Shown: positions 31,065 through 41,065 of the stretch, one piece after another
Position numbering within the stretch: the first letter of the stretch is position 1
Layout: each line of letters starts with the position of its first letter
IMG/VR virus record: IMGVR_UViG_3300042866_000819
Coordinates: 1-51,766 of that record
Direction: 5' to 3' (one strand)
Source of the DNA: a virus
DNA length: 51,766 nucleotides
Notes under the pieces: model-generated
Databases searched by the model: none
Seen by the model: only the letters and a program-made list of their open reading frames with translations
What the model was told of the DNA's origin: nothing
Made by a program: the position numbers and the translations under genes

Positions 31065-32692
31065 TGATCTTCCTGCCCCAAGGCTTGTCCCGCTGCCCGT
31101 GCTATTCCGCTAGACACATATGGCTCAACTTCCTGCATCCAAGATGGCCTCTCTGTGGCTAATTTAGTAGTTAGACCCATCATTGGTTTATTGTATAAAG
31201 CACCAATTGCCGTGAGTGGCATTAAACCTGTTGCCAAATGTCCAGCCCCTTCAGCAGCCCCTCCAACTAGCATTTTGGAAGTCATCATCCTGCCAGCCGT
31301 TCCGCTATCTGGAACAGCCTTGCCAAGCACTGATTCTGCTGCTTGTGATGTTGGTATATATTTCCCTCTACCAGTTGCCGTTCCTCTTATCCCTGATGCT
31401 TTTTCTGTTTGATTCGCGAACTGGCCGGGGCTAAATACACCTTCATTCGCACCCCTCATGGCCGCAGCTTTCTCCATTGGGATATATGCCTTGAATGCTT
31501 TATGAGCAGCCATTAATTCTTTGCCCACCACTGGGTTTTGATCTATCATTAGCCCTCTAACATGGGAAAGTATGTCTTGTAATGCATAACCAACTTCTTT
31601 TGTCTGTGGATTCATCATATAGGTACGAGCTTTAGCGCCAAGACTTTTTTCTGCGCTTCTATATTCTTCTCCTGTCATGAATCCATTCTTTGTTAATGAA
31701 TTTAAGAATGTACCTTTAACTTCGTTAGCGATTAATTTTTTGTTTGCTTCTATTGGGTCAGCCGTGACACGCCCAACTTCCCGCAGAATTGACTGCCTCG
31801 CTGTTTGACCTGTTGCCGGATTAGCAGTATTAGACAAGTTGATATATGGAACAACATCGTCGTATGCTTTACCGATTTGCCCATGAACGTAGTCGAGCAA
31901 ATCATTTCCCGCGTTAATATCCTCGGGCACTTTCTGTCCTATATTCCCTAAAACTTTATTACCAATTGCTCTATTAAAATCCTGATTAGCCACGTCCAAT
32001 CCATGAGACACAATCGATCCAGCTATTGGTAGGCTGGTTATTGCTTTCTCGGCATTTTGTATCCCTTTGCCTACAAAGGGGAGTTGGCTTGCAAGCTGTC
32101 CTGGTGTAAAGTATTTCATGCCAGCATCTTTAAGCATTTTCACTTGTTCTGAAACTTTTGGATTAATTACTGCTTGTCCAGCCTTTCCAAGCACCGCGCC
32201 CAGACCAGCACCTTCTCCAGTTTGTATTACCTTGTCCTTTAGAAATTGCGTATAGCCTTCGGTATTATTAGTATCTGTCGGTGAAAATGCCGCACCCGCC
32301 GCGCCCTGACCAGCCATTCTAGCCGCCACCGAACTGCCTACTTTAGGTATGGCCTCTATCCCTTTCGCTGCCAAATTACCAACCTTCCAAGGTAGGGGGC
32401 TTGCGACCTGTCCGATGACATTTGCACCCGTCGCCCAGCCACCACCAACCTCTTCAGCATACTTCGTGATGTCTTTTAACTTATCCGCTGGCGCGTTATA
32501 GCCAAAGTATTGTGCAGCACCAGCGAACGGTGACGCAAGGCCAGTGAGTGCAGCCAAAGCAGAAGCAGAGATCACATCGCCCGTACTTGGTTCAGGCGCG
32601 GCAGTCTCTTTTGGCTTTTCAGCGTTTACAACAATTTCTTGTAGAACGTCGTCAGCACCAAGCGGTATCTCTTGCAAGACTTCAGTTTCCAT
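31061..32692 (-). CDS. Internal virion (ejection-type) protein
   Basis: The 543-residue protein is Ala/Gly-rich with long hydrophobic but soluble-looking helices (ISASALAALTGLASPFAGAA, MAGQGAAGAAF) and an acidic N-terminus, the profile of podovirus proteins stored in the head and ejected with the DNA. It lies between another ejection-type gene and the transglycosylase and overlaps the former's stop by one base. Function is inferred from location and composition. Confidence 0.62.
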   Translation of the reverse strand: METEVLQEIPLGADDVLQEIVVNAEKPKETAAPEPSTGDVISASALAALTGLASPFAGAAQYFGYNAPADKLKDITKYAEEVGGGWATGANVIGQVASPLPWKVGNLAAKGIEAIPKVGSSVAARMAGQGAAGAAFSPTDTNNTEGYTQFLKDKVIQTGEGAGLGAVLGKAGQAVINPKVSEQVKMLKDAGMKYFTPGQLASQLPFVGKGIQNAEKAITSLPIAGSIVSHGLDVANQDFNRAIGNKVLGNIGQKVPEDINAGNDLLDYVHGQIGKAYDDVVPYINLSNTANPATGQTARQSILREVGRVTADPIEANKKLIANEVKGTFLNSLTKNGFMTGEEYRSAEKSLGAKARTYMMNPQTKEVGYALQDILSHVRGLMIDQNPVVGKELMAAHKAFKAYIPMEKAAAMRGANEGVFSPGQFANQTEKASGIRGTATGRGKYIPTSQAAESVLGKAVPDSGTAGRMMTSKMLVGGAAEGAGHLATGLMPLTAIGALYNKPMMGLTTKLATERPSWMQEVEPYVSSGIARAAGQALGQEDQ

Positions 32693-35172
32693 TATTTATA
32701 CTCCTTTGAGCCATCGCTGTATTGATATAGCACTTTCCCTTTGTTCTGTCCTTCGATGACGTTGAATCTCTTAACGACTGTTTTTGAACCACTGTCGGGT
32801 GACTTGCCAACTGTTTCAATAGGCGGAACCTTTTTGTGCGCTTCAAAGTAATCTACCACATGCCTCGACCTTTCCAACTGACGGATAGATGTTTTTTCAA
32901 TTTCATCAATAATGGTTGCTCGCGCTTTTGCCGTCAACGTTGAATCGGTAAGTTTCCCAAGACTGTCTAATATTTTCCTCGTTTCGAAGTCAGAAACTGC
33001 GCCGGGTGCACGTGGAGCCATAGATATCATGCCAGCAGACAATGCTGATAATTCTCGTTGAGCCGTGTTTGCATCACTACCCGTTAATTTTCCCGCTGTA
33101 GATGCAACGCCTGATTCAATGATTCCACTTGGTGCTCTGCTTGAAATCGAGCGTAGTTGATTCAATTGCCCTATGAACTTTGAAGCATTGGTCGCTTGTT
33201 CAATAGCAGGAAGCACGACATGTTGATAATCCAATTTTTCCTGTGGAGACATCATTTCTTGACTACGCCGCACACTCTCTTCTCTGGCCAATTTCGCTGT
33301 CTCTGCATTCTGTTGGGCTATACCAAGCTGGATTTGGCTGGCTTGGTCACGCGCTTGATTAGTGGCATGTTGCTCAAGATAGGCTATTCTTTGCTGCGGT
33401 GTCAGTCCAGAAAGCATCGCCGCATCTTGCCCAGACACGGTAGGCATACTTGCGCCAGTCGCCAGCTTCGGCGTTACGCTTTCCAAATACTTTTCCGCGC
33501 CAGCGACATCACCGCTGCCAGTCATCCCGACATACTTTTCATAATGTATCGGCAACATCAGCGTCATCCCTCTCGACGTTGGATAGTATTCAGGCTTCTG
33601 GTTGTGGTAAGGTGCATCGGCAGTTCGTTGCCCTGTTTCCGCATTCACAACCTTCACCATATCTTCACCGAGCTTAGGGTCAAGTTGCATGAATCTAACA
33701 AGTTGATTGCTGGTAAATGGCAACCTGTTCCCGCCACCCAAGCCACCACCAACTTCACCAGCCTGACCACCTTGCGGTCTTGAATATTCATCCATCAAAC
33801 TCATTGAAGCATCTGTCCCGGTTTGCTTCATTTGAGCCTGAGCTAACTCCATTCGCATCTTAGCGAGTGCTTGGAGCTGTTCGGTTGTCTTGGTTTGGTT
33901 ATCTGAATATGACCCAATTGCTTTGCCGAAAGCCTCATGGAAGCTCCCTGTCTGGGTTGGTGCACCGAACCCCTTCGCTAAAGCAAACCAACTGTTTGAG
34001 GGTTGATCTATCCTTAATTGAAGGTCATCGAGTATCTTTTGCTGTTGTGCGTTTAGCGCGTTCCGTTTATCAGTGTAGTTCTTCATTATGCTCTGCATCC
34101 CGGTCATCGGCGCGGGTTGCGGAGTCGGTGCGCGGGCTGGTGCGCCAGACGAAGGTTGTGCAGCGGACTGTGCCGCCGCCTGCTGTCCTAACGCTGGAGC
34201 AACAACCTCCTGCGGTTGCGCTGCTGGCATGGGTTGCGGTGGGGTCATTTCCGAGTTGGGTGGCATTGTTGGTTGCACTGGCGCTGCTTGTTGACCCAAT
34301 GCTGGAATAGCCTCTCGCTGGGGTTGTGCAGGATTGCCACCCCGTAGGCTTTCCGCGTATTCTGCCGCCTTCTGCATTGATGCTTCCGACTTGGCATTTA
34401 GCCCTTCTATCATTTTTGCGTCTTCAGCTTGCCGGATGGCGGATAGTCTTTCATCTTCTGCTTGACCAGCCAAGAATTTATTATGCACCGCTTCAGCCGC
34501 TGGATCGCCCTCAAACTCATTGATGTCTGATCCGTTGCTGTTGTACATTTCAACGTCTGTTTTGTTACTGTTGACAGTTTTATCTGCTTTTGCTTGCTTT
34601 AATTGGGCGAATTTTTCATTAGCTTGATCAGCCAATAACTGCGCGTCGGTAACAGCTTTATTAGCAGATTCTGTCTTGAGATGTGCCGCGTTAAACCTTT
34701 CCGCTTTTGCTTGTTTTAGTTGGGCAAGTTTTTCATTCGCTTGGTCGGCCAATAATTGCGCCTCAACAACTGCTCTATTTGCTGCTTCTGTCTTGAGATG
34801 TGCCGCCTCTAACATAGACGCACTGACAACTCGTTGCGCTACCTCTGACTCTTTTTCAGCACCGACAATAGCGTCAGTCAGAACCTTTTGCACACTTGCT
34901 TCCCAATCTGGTTTTTCTACAGGTGTCTCGTTATCACTGGGCAATGAGCTACCATTAAGTCTCTGCACTAACTTTGGGAACCCTTCATTTACGCGCCTTG
35001 TCCGTTCTTCTGGCGTTTCATTTTCCTGCCCCATCTCTCTTGTTAGCCTATTAGACAGGTCATCAAAGCTAGAGTTTATCCGCATAGACCGCTCTTCTGG
35101 AGTCTCTGTTACAACGCCCCCATCGGCATATTTTCTAACTTGATTACGCATTACTTCGATTGGCATGTTCAT
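32692..35172 (-). CDS. Large internal virion protein with coiled-coil repeats
   Basis: An 827-residue protein. The start ATG at 35170-35172 follows the previous stop at once (GGGAGCATAAT ahead). It has a KYADGGVV tag at the N-terminus, helical repeats containing AAHLKTEAANRAVVEAQLLA and a second near-copy (34584-34690 and 34701-34807), a Pro/Gln-rich linker (QPQREAIPALGQQAAPVQ) and a long helical C-terminal half. It is the best candidate for the largest ejection protein, which would form part of the trans-envelope channel. Confidence 0.65.
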   Translation of the reverse strand: MNMPIEVMRNQVRKYADGGVVTETPEERSMRINSSFDDLSNRLTREMGQENETPEERTRRVNEGFPKLVQRLNGSSLPSDNETPVEKPDWEASVQKVLTDAIVGAEKESEVAQRVVSASMLEAAHLKTEAANRAVVEAQLLADQANEKLAQLKQAKAERFNAAHLKTESANKAVTDAQLLADQANEKFAQLKQAKADKTVNSNKTDVEMYNSNGSDINEFEGDPAAEAVHNKFLAGQAEDERLSAIRQAEDAKMIEGLNAKSEASMQKAAEYAESLRGGNPAQPQREAIPALGQQAAPVQPTMPPNSEMTPPQPMPAAQPQEVVAPALGQQAAAQSAAQPSSGAPARAPTPQPAPMTGMQSIMKNYTDKRNALNAQQQKILDDLQLRIDQPSNSWFALAKGFGAPTQTGSFHEAFGKAIGSYSDNQTKTTEQLQALAKMRMELAQAQMKQTGTDASMSLMDEYSRPQGGQAGEVGGGLGGGNRLPFTSNQLVRFMQLDPKLGEDMVKVVNAETGQRTADAPYHNQKPEYYPTSRGMTLMLPIHYEKYVGMTGSGDVAGAEKYLESVTPKLATGASMPTVSGQDAAMLSGLTPQQRIAYLEQHATNQARDQASQIQLGIAQQNAETAKLAREESVRRSQEMMSPQEKLDYQHVVLPAIEQATNASKFIGQLNQLRSISSRAPSGIIESGVASTAGKLTGSDANTAQRELSALSAGMISMAPRAPGAVSDFETRKILDSLGKLTDSTLTAKARATIIDEIEKTSIRQLERSRHVVDYFEAHKKVPPIETVGKSPDSGSKTVVKRFNVIEGQNKGKVLYQYSDGSKEYK
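34584..34807 (-). repeat. Tandem near-duplicate coiled-coil units
   Basis: Copies at 34584-34690 and 34701-34807 are offset by 117 bp (39 codons) and encode near-identical helical segments (QLLADQANEKLAQLKQAKA and QLLADQANEKFAQLKQAKA). The DNA copies differ at many sites, so the duplication is not very recent. Confidence 0.8.
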
Positions 35173-35173
35173 A

Positions 35174-36244
35174 TTATGCTCCCAACCAAAAATCAGGATT
35201 TGTGAATCCATCAGGGATTGTTATTTCAGGGTCTATTACAAAATCACCCGGCAAAGATGGGATTAATGTTCCGGGGTCTTCTAGTCCCGGTATGCCAACC
35301 CCACCCTGTTCAGTAAACGGGTCAGCACCCTTTCCAAAGTATTTCTCGTAAGCATCCTTGCCATACGTCTTATATAATGACACCGCTATCGAGTCGGTTG
35401 GGTTTCCGTCTTTGTCCCTGCCCGGAACAAACAAGCCGCCTAATGTCGTGCCGTAGAGCGAGGCAAGTTCAGCCGCTGACTTCTGATATTGCCCTTGCTG
35501 TCCCGGTCCAACGGTTGTTTGTACTGTGCTTGATGGAATGATGTTTCCAGCGAACAGCGCCGCGTAATCCTTCAACGAAGCCATCGGCTGATTGAGTCGT
35601 GCTTGTTCAGTGGCTTGCTGCTGGCTGCCCAGTTTAGATAGCACGTCAAGTCCTCCAACGCCTTGCGCGTAGGCTTGCTGCCCTAGATTAGTGAACCCCG
35701 TCGCTGTGTCCAGTCCAATCCGTTTATCGGCCTGTGCCGCGTCCATAGCGTTCTTGTACCCCGCCTGAAGTGCGCCGCTTTGCTGACCGAGTATATTGCT
35801 CGCTGCATCGTTAGCGGTCTTCCCATAAACTTCCATTCCGCGTCTTGAGCCGAACTGACCTGAGCCAGCAGCAGCAGCGGTTGCACCGGGTGCAAGCACA
35901 TCGTTGAAATTCTTAACGCCAAGCCTTCCAACTTCATCGACCACATCACTGATATACGGGTTCATGTAGCCTTGCGCCATTTCTGGGGTGTACGCCCCCG
36001 ACACATCGGACAGCTCTTGTCCAGCACGTTGTAGTGCAGGCACACCCGCGTTAATTGTGCTCTGTGCGCTACCGTAGGCCGCTTGCTGCAATGGGGAAGC
36101 ACCCGCCGCGCCTGATGCGTTCAGTGCCGCCGCGCCCTTGTTCGCTAGGCCACTCAAATAATCCGTGTACCAACTTGGTGTGGTAGTCGTCTTGCTAAGT
36201 GTGCTCGTGATGTCCGGTAATGCTCCACCCTGTGTAAAGCTCAT
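35174..36244 (-). CDS. Podovirus internal / DNA-transfer-type protein
   Basis: The 356-residue protein contains YMNPYISDVVDEVGRLGVKN and GSGQFGSRRGMEVYGKTAND, then QQSGALQAGYKNAMDAAQAD, a pattern common in internal proteins of environmental podoviruses. It is helical with an acidic Pro-rich C-terminus. It overlaps the preceding gene by 4 bp. Ejection role inferred from genomic place. Confidence 0.65.
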   Translation of the reverse strand: MSFTQGGALPDITSTLSKTTTTPSWYTDYLSGLANKGAAALNASGAAGASPLQQAAYGSAQSTINAGVPALQRAGQELSDVSGAYTPEMAQGYMNPYISDVVDEVGRLGVKNFNDVLAPGATAAAAGSGQFGSRRGMEVYGKTANDAASNILGQQSGALQAGYKNAMDAAQADKRIGLDTATGFTNLGQQAYAQGVGGLDVLSKLGSQQQATEQARLNQPMASLKDYAALFAGNIIPSSTVQTTVGPGQQGQYQKSAAELASLYGTTLGGLFVPGRDKDGNPTDSIAVSLYKTYGKDAYEKYFGKGADPFTEQGGVGIPGLEDPGTLIPSLPGDFVIDPEITIPDGFTNPDFWLGA

Positions 36245-37695
36245 GCTTTTCTCCTCATATATTCCAACGGTGACTTGGCTTGCGGCGGTATTTTATCAAT
36301 CGGCGCAGATCGTTTGTGCTTCCTAATTTCTTCCCTCATTTTGTCCAGCACTGCCGCACCAGCCTCGCTCGACCCATCGCCCAAAGCTGATACCGTGTCC
36401 GAGTCGATGACGTATTCATCTTTGGCGAGCATTGTCGGTATTTCATCCGATTGACCAGTGCCAATGCCTTTTACGTGAAACCCGCGTTTTGCATGTCGCG
36501 CATAGTCCCTGTTTTCTGGACCCGGCACCATTTTAACTGATCCACCCGCCTTCATGCCGATGATATTCGTTTGCTCGGGGGTCAGCCCTTGCCACATTTC
36601 GGATACTTGCTCAGGAGCCTTAACCGTAGACACTTCATCTGTGATGAACTCCTGTTTGGGTAGTGGCGTAGCAAATGCTGCCGCGCTGAACAGCTTTGCC
36701 CAGTCGGGCTGTGACGATTGCTGTTTCTGCGTGCCACCACCAAGATTGCCGCCCGTATTTTGATTTCCGCCGCCTAGCAAACTGCCGCCAGTCAACTGAT
36801 TGACAATGCCTAGCCCTGTTTTCCCTTTTTTATATAGGCTATATGCATCGTTTACATTGGGCAGCAATGAACTGCCTAGATTGCTGCCCAAATTAGAACC
36901 GCCTAATCCGGGTATAGTTGAACCACCAACTCCCCATGCTGGCACAGTTCCTAGCCCTGCGCCGGGAGTGGTATAGGGGAACAGCCCCGATTCTAATCCA
37001 GTGGGTGGAATCGTTGTCGATGGGAATAATCCAGATTCTAACCCTCCAGTTCCGCCAAGTCCGGGAATATTAGGGACGCCAGATATATCAGGGACAGGAG
37101 CTCCAACCCCTCCCAGTAAATCCAAACCAACCCCAGTAAACCCACTTATGACCGCTGATTGCAACGCCGCTTTACCTAGCTGAACAAGCCAATGAGGAGG
37201 GGGGTGCTTTCTATTCGCTTCGCTGCCTATTGGAACAAATTGACCGGGGTATCTAGGGTCGAACCCATCAGTGCCTTGCAGTGTTTGTAGGTACTCAACT
37301 TGCTGAATAGGGCTGAGTTCGGCATGATTCCCCCACTGCGAGGGGGAGACAGAATACCCTCCCGCCATCAATTGTTCTGGAGTTTGCGTCTTAACCCAAT
37401 CATAATCCGGCATTCTAAACTCAGCTTCTCCCGGCTGATAATATCTGGAGTCACCAGTGCGATCAATATATTTGGCAGCCTCGGGGTACTGGTTGGCGTA
37501 TAGCTCATCCGGTGTCATTCCTAACGTAGGGTGTTCCCTGTCTCTCCCAAAAGCCGCCCAGTAATCTGCGGAAGAGTTAATGGTAGCTCCGGGGTTTTCA
37601 GCTAAATACTGCTGCACCTCATCGAAAGGCTTCCGACCTGCGGCATACTCTGGGTCGAGCACGTAGCTGGTGTTCGGATCATAAGCTGCTGGCAT
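36241..37695 (-). CDS. Virion protein with a conserved C-terminal domain
   Basis: The 484-residue protein has a mixed N-terminal part, a long Gly/Pro/Leu-rich low-complexity centre (about 170-330), a GMKAGGSVKMV tag, and a C-terminal domain (about 400-484: GIGTGQSDEIPTMLAKDEYV, DSDTVSALGDGSSEAGAAVL) that recurs at the ends of many podovirus structural proteins. The domain's function is not known to me. It is followed by another ejection-type gene. Confidence 0.6.
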   Translation of the reverse strand: MPAAYDPNTSYVLDPEYAAGRKPFDEVQQYLAENPGATINSSADYWAAFGRDREHPTLGMTPDELYANQYPEAAKYIDRTGDSRYYQPGEAEFRMPDYDWVKTQTPEQLMAGGYSVSPSQWGNHAELSPIQQVEYLQTLQGTDGFDPRYPGQFVPIGSEANRKHPPPHWLVQLGKAALQSAVISGFTGVGLDLLGGVGAPVPDISGVPNIPGLGGTGGLESGLFPSTTIPPTGLESGLFPYTTPGAGLGTVPAWGVGGSTIPGLGGSNLGSNLGSSLLPNVNDAYSLYKKGKTGLGIVNQLTGGSLLGGGNQNTGGNLGGGTQKQQSSQPDWAKLFSAAAFATPLPKQEFITDEVSTVKAPEQVSEMWQGLTPEQTNIIGMKAGGSVKMVPGPENRDYARHAKRGFHVKGIGTGQSDEIPTMLAKDEYVIDSDTVSALGDGSSEAGAAVLDKMREEIRKHKRSAPIDKIPPQAKSPLEYMRRKA

Positions 37696-37706
37696 ATTCT
37701 ATTTCC

Positions 37707-37934
37707 TTATTGTGCCACGTTAAGCAATGCAGTTGCCCATCCATCCCATGTTATGAATATAGATGGGGAAATCGCACCATCTTTTGCTATATCAGTAACA
37801 TTTATGAATTGCTCTGCCCAGTCTAACCAATTATCTTCAACCGCATCAGATATTAAGCCATGATTCGCGTTTGCTTCGCACATCAATGATGCCCATGATT
37901 CAAAGGTGTGATGTCTAGGGTCATAAACTTGCAT
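37707..37934 (-). CDS. Small hypothetical protein
   Basis: A 75-residue acidic, Trp-rich protein (MQVYDPRHHTFESWASLMCE at its start). Its ATG overlaps the gp10-like gene's stop by one base. Small proteins of this kind often sit after the gp10-like gene and could be tail accessories. Not recognised. Confidence 0.5.
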   Translation of the reverse strand: MQVYDPRHHTFESWASLMCEANANHGLISDAVEDNWLDWAEQFINVTDIAKDGAISPSIFITWDGWATALLNVAQ

Positions 37935-40030
37935 TAGCTATGACCTCTCACGTCTCCAAATTCTGCGTTCAAGATTATATTACCAGTTTGATAATCTCCG
38001 CTTTGCACATTACTAACAAATCTTAATCTAAGTTCTCTGCGTTGTTGTTTTAAATCAATTTTACCAGTTGTAGCATCAAACGTGTACGGCCCAGACGTTA
38101 CATCGTCCTGTTGTGCGTATGGCCGTCCAGTTATGTACAGCTCCATCTCCCCAACCTGCACAAAGTCTGGCTCGACTCTGTCTATTCTTATCCAATGATT
38201 ATCACCAACCATCGACGATTCAGAAGGTCCTCCAGTAACTATTCCGAGGTCATTTGTTTCGAACATGCTCTTGATGGCGGATATGTTCTGACCTTTTATT
38301 TCGTTCGACCCGAATTCATGCTGCCACAAACTAATGAGGCCAGATATTGTTGAGAATGTTGCGCTTACTGTCGCTGTCGCTGTACATATCTTGTCAAGGA
38401 ATACTTCGTACCCTGATATGGTAGATCCGATAGCTGTAACCAACGAACCAACCTGTATCCCAGTTCCAGCAACAAGCAACCCTATCGCAATATTCATATC
38501 TGGGGAAGCCGTTATTATGCTGCTGCTGTTAGTCGTCCCAACATTAGCTGTTAAAAGGACTGTCTCTTCGGATAATTCTGTCCCTGCATTTACTGGGTAT
38601 CTAAATCCCTGAGCATAGTAACCAGCAGACCGTTGCGCCCCCGGCGACGATCCTGCGTCATACCAAGTCTGCTCTCTCGTATTGTAGATTATTGCATCGG
38701 TGCATTCTGTTGCACTCCCTCTTGGGTAGAACCACCATATCTCGCCATACTTTGGAACTTTGGTTGCCCATACTTTCTGTCTTTGTGAGAAGTTCAGATT
38801 GTCATAAAACCAATTTGTGTTCATGTTGTTCGGCAATTCTTTTATAACGCCGTTGTACAGCATGAATCTATCTATCCCGCACCAAAAATATATGCCGTCA
38901 TATTCAATGACCGACTGACTCGATAATATTGTCAGGCTACCAATAATGTCATACCGCCAATAGAGCTGTGCGGAATTGACTGTCATCGGGCTGTAGCTTA
39001 CTTTGATAAGGCTATCCAAAGCCCAGAACAATCCGCTAGGTGAATTAGACCCGCCCCTGATAGCTATTCCTTTAACTATCTTCTGTGCAGATAAATTCGC
39101 CTCGTTAGAGTCTGGGGAATTCCAATCGAAAGCATTGCCAGCAGAACAGTTCTTAATTAACCCGTTGTCTCCATATACGAATACATATGGATGAAGGCAC
39201 ACAACCCCGCCTGAAACTGCAATCAGAGCACCTGTCGGCGCAGAGCCTGATGTGTCTTTGAGCGGGTAGAGAGGGGGGAACACATAAGGACCATTTGAAA
39301 CGCCTCCGGGGTCGCACGCCATTACATTCGATGTAGTGGTATTGTCGATCGACAATAAATTCTGTCCTGCATGGGACAGCAGCAAATTATCACCATTCCC
39401 TGTTGAATCATAAAACCCATCGAACTGCCAAAGATTCTTTTCTGAATCAACAAATACATCCTGTATGGTATCAATCGATACATACATTCCCGACCCAGTT
39501 CCACCAATATCCGCCGCTGCCGCTTGCAGAAGCCCATCAAAAGTCATGTTTGTCGTGCTTACTTGATACCCGTTACCCGCTGTTGTAAGTGTAACTACTG
39601 TAACAACACCACCTGCAACTGTGACTGAAAACGTAGCCGATTGGCCGCTGTTGCCTGTCATGGTTACACCGGGATAGACCCCGTTTGTGTATAAAGTACC
39701 CGCTGCAAATATTGATATAGTGAGTATCGGCCCACTCTCTACCGCGTAAATAACAGTCCCCGACCCTACCCCGCTGCTATCACATGAAACACGCTCTAGC
39801 CCTGATTGATAGCCGTTGAATATCCTGTTTTCGCCATCCAGTGAGTCGGCATAAATTCCCCTCGATATGCCGTGCAAATTATCATCGATCTGCCTATAGC
39901 CACCGATCTTACGAGGCCGTCCACGTTGAAACCTCACCCATTCGCCATCAGTGTAATATTGCCTATCCAAGACAGTGCCATCGCGCTGAATCCCGGCCTT
40001 GGTGTCTAATGCAAAAACCTTTTTAGTCAT
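37934..40030 (-). CDS. P22 gp10-like tail stabilisation protein with inserted domains
   Basis: The 698-residue protein shows the gp10/DNA-stabilisation pattern: DGEWVRFQRGRPRKIGGYRQ (29-48), a beta-propeller-like body, and AVSGGVVCLHPYVFVYGDNG and QRSAGYYAQGF segments. Residues about 96-188 form an insert rich in Gly/Thr (TVIYAVESGPILTISIF, VTVAGGVVTVVTL), a module common on phage virions, and about 487-567 form a second insert. In P22, gp10 plugs the tail below the adaptor. The two inserts probably decorate the tail surface. Confidence 0.72.
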   Translation of the reverse strand: MTKKVFALDTKAGIQRDGTVLDRQYYTDGEWVRFQRGRPRKIGGYRQIDDNLHGISRGIYADSLDGENRIFNGYQSGLERVSCDSSGVGSGTVIYAVESGPILTISIFAAGTLYTNGVYPGVTMTGNSGQSATFSVTVAGGVVTVVTLTTAGNGYQVSTTNMTFDGLLQAAAADIGGTGSGMYVSIDTIQDVFVDSEKNLWQFDGFYDSTGNGDNLLLSHAGQNLLSIDNTTTSNVMACDPGGVSNGPYVFPPLYPLKDTSGSAPTGALIAVSGGVVCLHPYVFVYGDNGLIKNCSAGNAFDWNSPDSNEANLSAQKIVKGIAIRGGSNSPSGLFWALDSLIKVSYSPMTVNSAQLYWRYDIIGSLTILSSQSVIEYDGIYFWCGIDRFMLYNGVIKELPNNMNTNWFYDNLNFSQRQKVWATKVPKYGEIWWFYPRGSATECTDAIIYNTREQTWYDAGSSPGAQRSAGYYAQGFRYPVNAGTELSEETVLLTANVGTTNSSSIITASPDMNIAIGLLVAGTGIQVGSLVTAIGSTISGYEVFLDKICTATATVSATFSTISGLISLWQHEFGSNEIKGQNISAIKSMFETNDLGIVTGGPSESSMVGDNHWIRIDRVEPDFVQVGEMELYITGRPYAQQDDVTSGPYTFDATTGKIDLKQQRRELRLRFVSNVQSGDYQTGNIILNAEFGDVRGHS

Positions 40031-40032
40031 TT

Positions 40033-41064
40033 TTATGGTGCGGCATTAACAATGTTATAGGAATCATTTACCAAAATAGCTTGCTGTGCTGGTATCAACG
40101 CCACTGTCGTTCCACCAGTGCCTACTGAAATCGTAACCGTATACGCAGCAGGACTTGTTGTTGCGTTATTCACATACATCACTTGAATCGTTGGTGGAAC
40201 TATAATCGTCACATTCCCCACAAGGTCGCCAGAACTAGTGAATTTTAATAATGTGTTTGATGCTTCAGAGTCTGTGAGGGTATATGTACCAGTCGAGACT
40301 TGCTTCACCAATTGAGAAAAATTGAACTGTGTATTTCTTCCAAGACCAACAGAATAGAATGTTGTGCCAGAGCAATGTAGGTGCAATGAATCTCCTGTTT
40401 GAAGCCCAACCGTTGCCGACCCATTTAATGTATCAGCACCAGCACAGTCAATCGTCAAAAGACCAGTTCCCTCATTTCTTACTTTGATGAACCACCCATC
40501 ACCAAGCGTAGCCGCCGCCGTTAAGTTCAGCGTTCCAGCACCGCCAGTCCAAACAAAGAGCTTTGTTCTATCAGCAGCACCAGCCGTATATGTCCCGGAG
40601 AATGTTGTAACTAATGTTGTTAGGTTTAATGTTGTCGTGATGGCCTCAAGCCCATATCCCTCAAGAGTAGCTGCATCGGCACTTGATGTTCCAGTGCCAA
40701 AGGCAACATTCGACCATGTGCCTTGTTCAGTGGCATTAGTCTTGATGTACACATATTTAGACTCGCCAGCCGCTATCGATATGACTGTATTCGTACCCGC
40801 ATAATCTTTGACCGTGAAAGTATTAGCCCCCACGTTCCTAAATAATATATCCTGCCCCTTTGAGGCTTGATTAGCGGGAGGCAGGTACACAGACAAGCTG
40901 CCAGCCGAGGCGGTGACTTCTGTTATCCTGCCAACCGCTGTTAAATCTGGATCACCGTTGATAGGCCACTGTAACTGCGTGCTGACAGCTATTGTCAACT
41001 CCACCAACGACACATCTGCCGGGAGTATCGAATCGCCACTAAACGGGCTTGAGTAACTTGTCAT
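40033..41064 (-). CDS. Beta-rich tail or surface protein
   Basis: The 343-residue protein is rich in Thr, Gly and Val with repeated strands (TLNLTAAATLGDGWFIKVRN, DSLHLHCSGTTFYSVGLGRN, GNVTIIVPPTIQVMYVNNA), as in phage tail fibre or head-fibre knobs. It lies between the adaptor and the gp10-like gene. Function is inferred only from composition and position. Confidence 0.55.
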   Translation of the reverse strand: MTSYSSPFSGDSILPADVSLVELTIAVSTQLQWPINGDPDLTAVGRITEVTASAGSLSVYLPPANQASKGQDILFRNVGANTFTVKDYAGTNTVISIAAGESKYVYIKTNATEQGTWSNVAFGTGTSSADAATLEGYGLEAITTTLNLTTLVTTFSGTYTAGAADRTKLFVWTGGAGTLNLTAAATLGDGWFIKVRNEGTGLLTIDCAGADTLNGSATVGLQTGDSLHLHCSGTTFYSVGLGRNTQFNFSQLVKQVSTGTYTLTDSEASNTLLKFTSSGDLVGNVTIIVPPTIQVMYVNNATTSPAAYTVTISVGTGGTTVALIPAQQAILVNDSYNIVNAAP

Positions 41065-41065
41065 T

